Source: CAG-791 sp963596015
Lineage (GTDB): Bacteria > Bacillota > Clostridia > Lachnospirales > Lachnospiraceae
Direction: 5' to 3'
Assembly: GCA_963596015.1 (NCBI GenBank)
Contig: CAVBJS010000067.1
Location: forward strand, 1 to 12,760
DNA length: 12,760 nucleotides
Positions 12,692 through 12,760 of the stretch are shown here, piece by piece; the stretch's first letter is position 1, and each line of letters begins with the position of its first letter. The notes beneath the pieces are model-generated. The model was given only the letters and a program-made list of their open reading frames with translations, was not told where the DNA came from and searched no databases. The translations under genes were made by a program, and so were the position numbers.

Positions 12692-12753
12692 ATCCGCCTC
12701 TCGCCTGCGGATGGCACGGCCCGAACTCGCATCCCCGCCTGATGCGGGGATGC
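12692..12753. other. Two hairpins at the window edge
   Basis: ATCCGC (12692-12697) pairs with GCGGAT (12707-12712). GCATCCCCGC (12729-12738), loop ctgat, GCGGGGATGC (12744-12753) is a perfect 10-bp hairpin with a 5-nt loop. No U-tract is seen within the window. They may belong to the 3' region of a gene beyond the right edge. Confidence 0.5.
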
Positions 12754-12760
12754 TCAGACA

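Noticed and set aside
1..12760. CcpA cre sites that would tie the catabolite-control genes together
   Set aside because: I looked for TGNAANCGNTTNCA-like palindromes near the promoters and saw no convincing match; a weight-matrix scan would decide.

Overview
The window looks like a chromosomal segment from a Gram-positive Clostridia, most likely a Lachnospiraceae gut anaerobe. The basis is a Firmicutes-type T-box leader, the hprK/murB/rapZ/whiA/HPr-like cluster, strong AAGGAGG-type ribosome sites, U-tract terminators, low-complexity lipoprotein linkers and moderate GC content. The family assignment is inference; no 16S or other marker is present.

Left part (1-3500, + strand): a consensus sigma-A-type promoter (21-49) leads into a complete T-box riboswitch with a readable UGG (Trp) specifier codon, an antiterminator and a competing intrinsic terminator. 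Downstream is a three-gene ABC importer: lipoprotein binding protein (trpX), permease (trpY) and ATPase (trpZ). The leader says the operon is switched on when uncharged tRNA-Trp accumulates, so it is best read as a tryptophan (or tryptophan precursor/related aromatic) uptake system. A bidirectional terminator (3448-3499) separates it from the convergent cyclophilin gene.

Middle (3500-6010): a 34-bp tandem repeat, a cyclophilin-type peptidyl-prolyl isomerase (- strand), a 181-bp palindrome-bounded element, a two-domain GNAT acetyltransferase (+ strand), then 553 bp without a gene. That gap holds several hairpins, a 14-bp palindrome, and a near-perfect promoter followed at once by a terminator, which together could make a very short RNA.

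Right part (6008-12503, all - strand, so read right to left): hprK, ROK glucokinase, terminator, murB, rapZ, whiA, an HPr-like protein of the Crh type, terminator, and a DgkB/YegS lipid kinase. This is the conserved Firmicutes block joining carbon catabolite control (HPr kinase and its Ser46 target, glucose phosphorylation) with cell-wall precursor synthesis (MurB) and envelope/nutrient regulation (RapZ, WhiA). The usual yvcK gene between rapZ and whiA is missing here. The HPr-like protein has Glu at the His15 position and keeps Ser46. RapZ has Asn in place of the Walker A Ser/Thr. MurB carries an unusual insertion of about 45-55 residues.

Across the window, three intergenic elements with GTTACTGTTC/GAACAGTAAC-type ends (A 4329-4509, B 5919-5995, C 10338-10391) form a dispersed palindromic repeat family. 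A second family is a hairpin set directly against the ribosome site of both trpX and the lipid kinase. I found no CRISPR array, tRNA, rRNA, transposase or phage gene.
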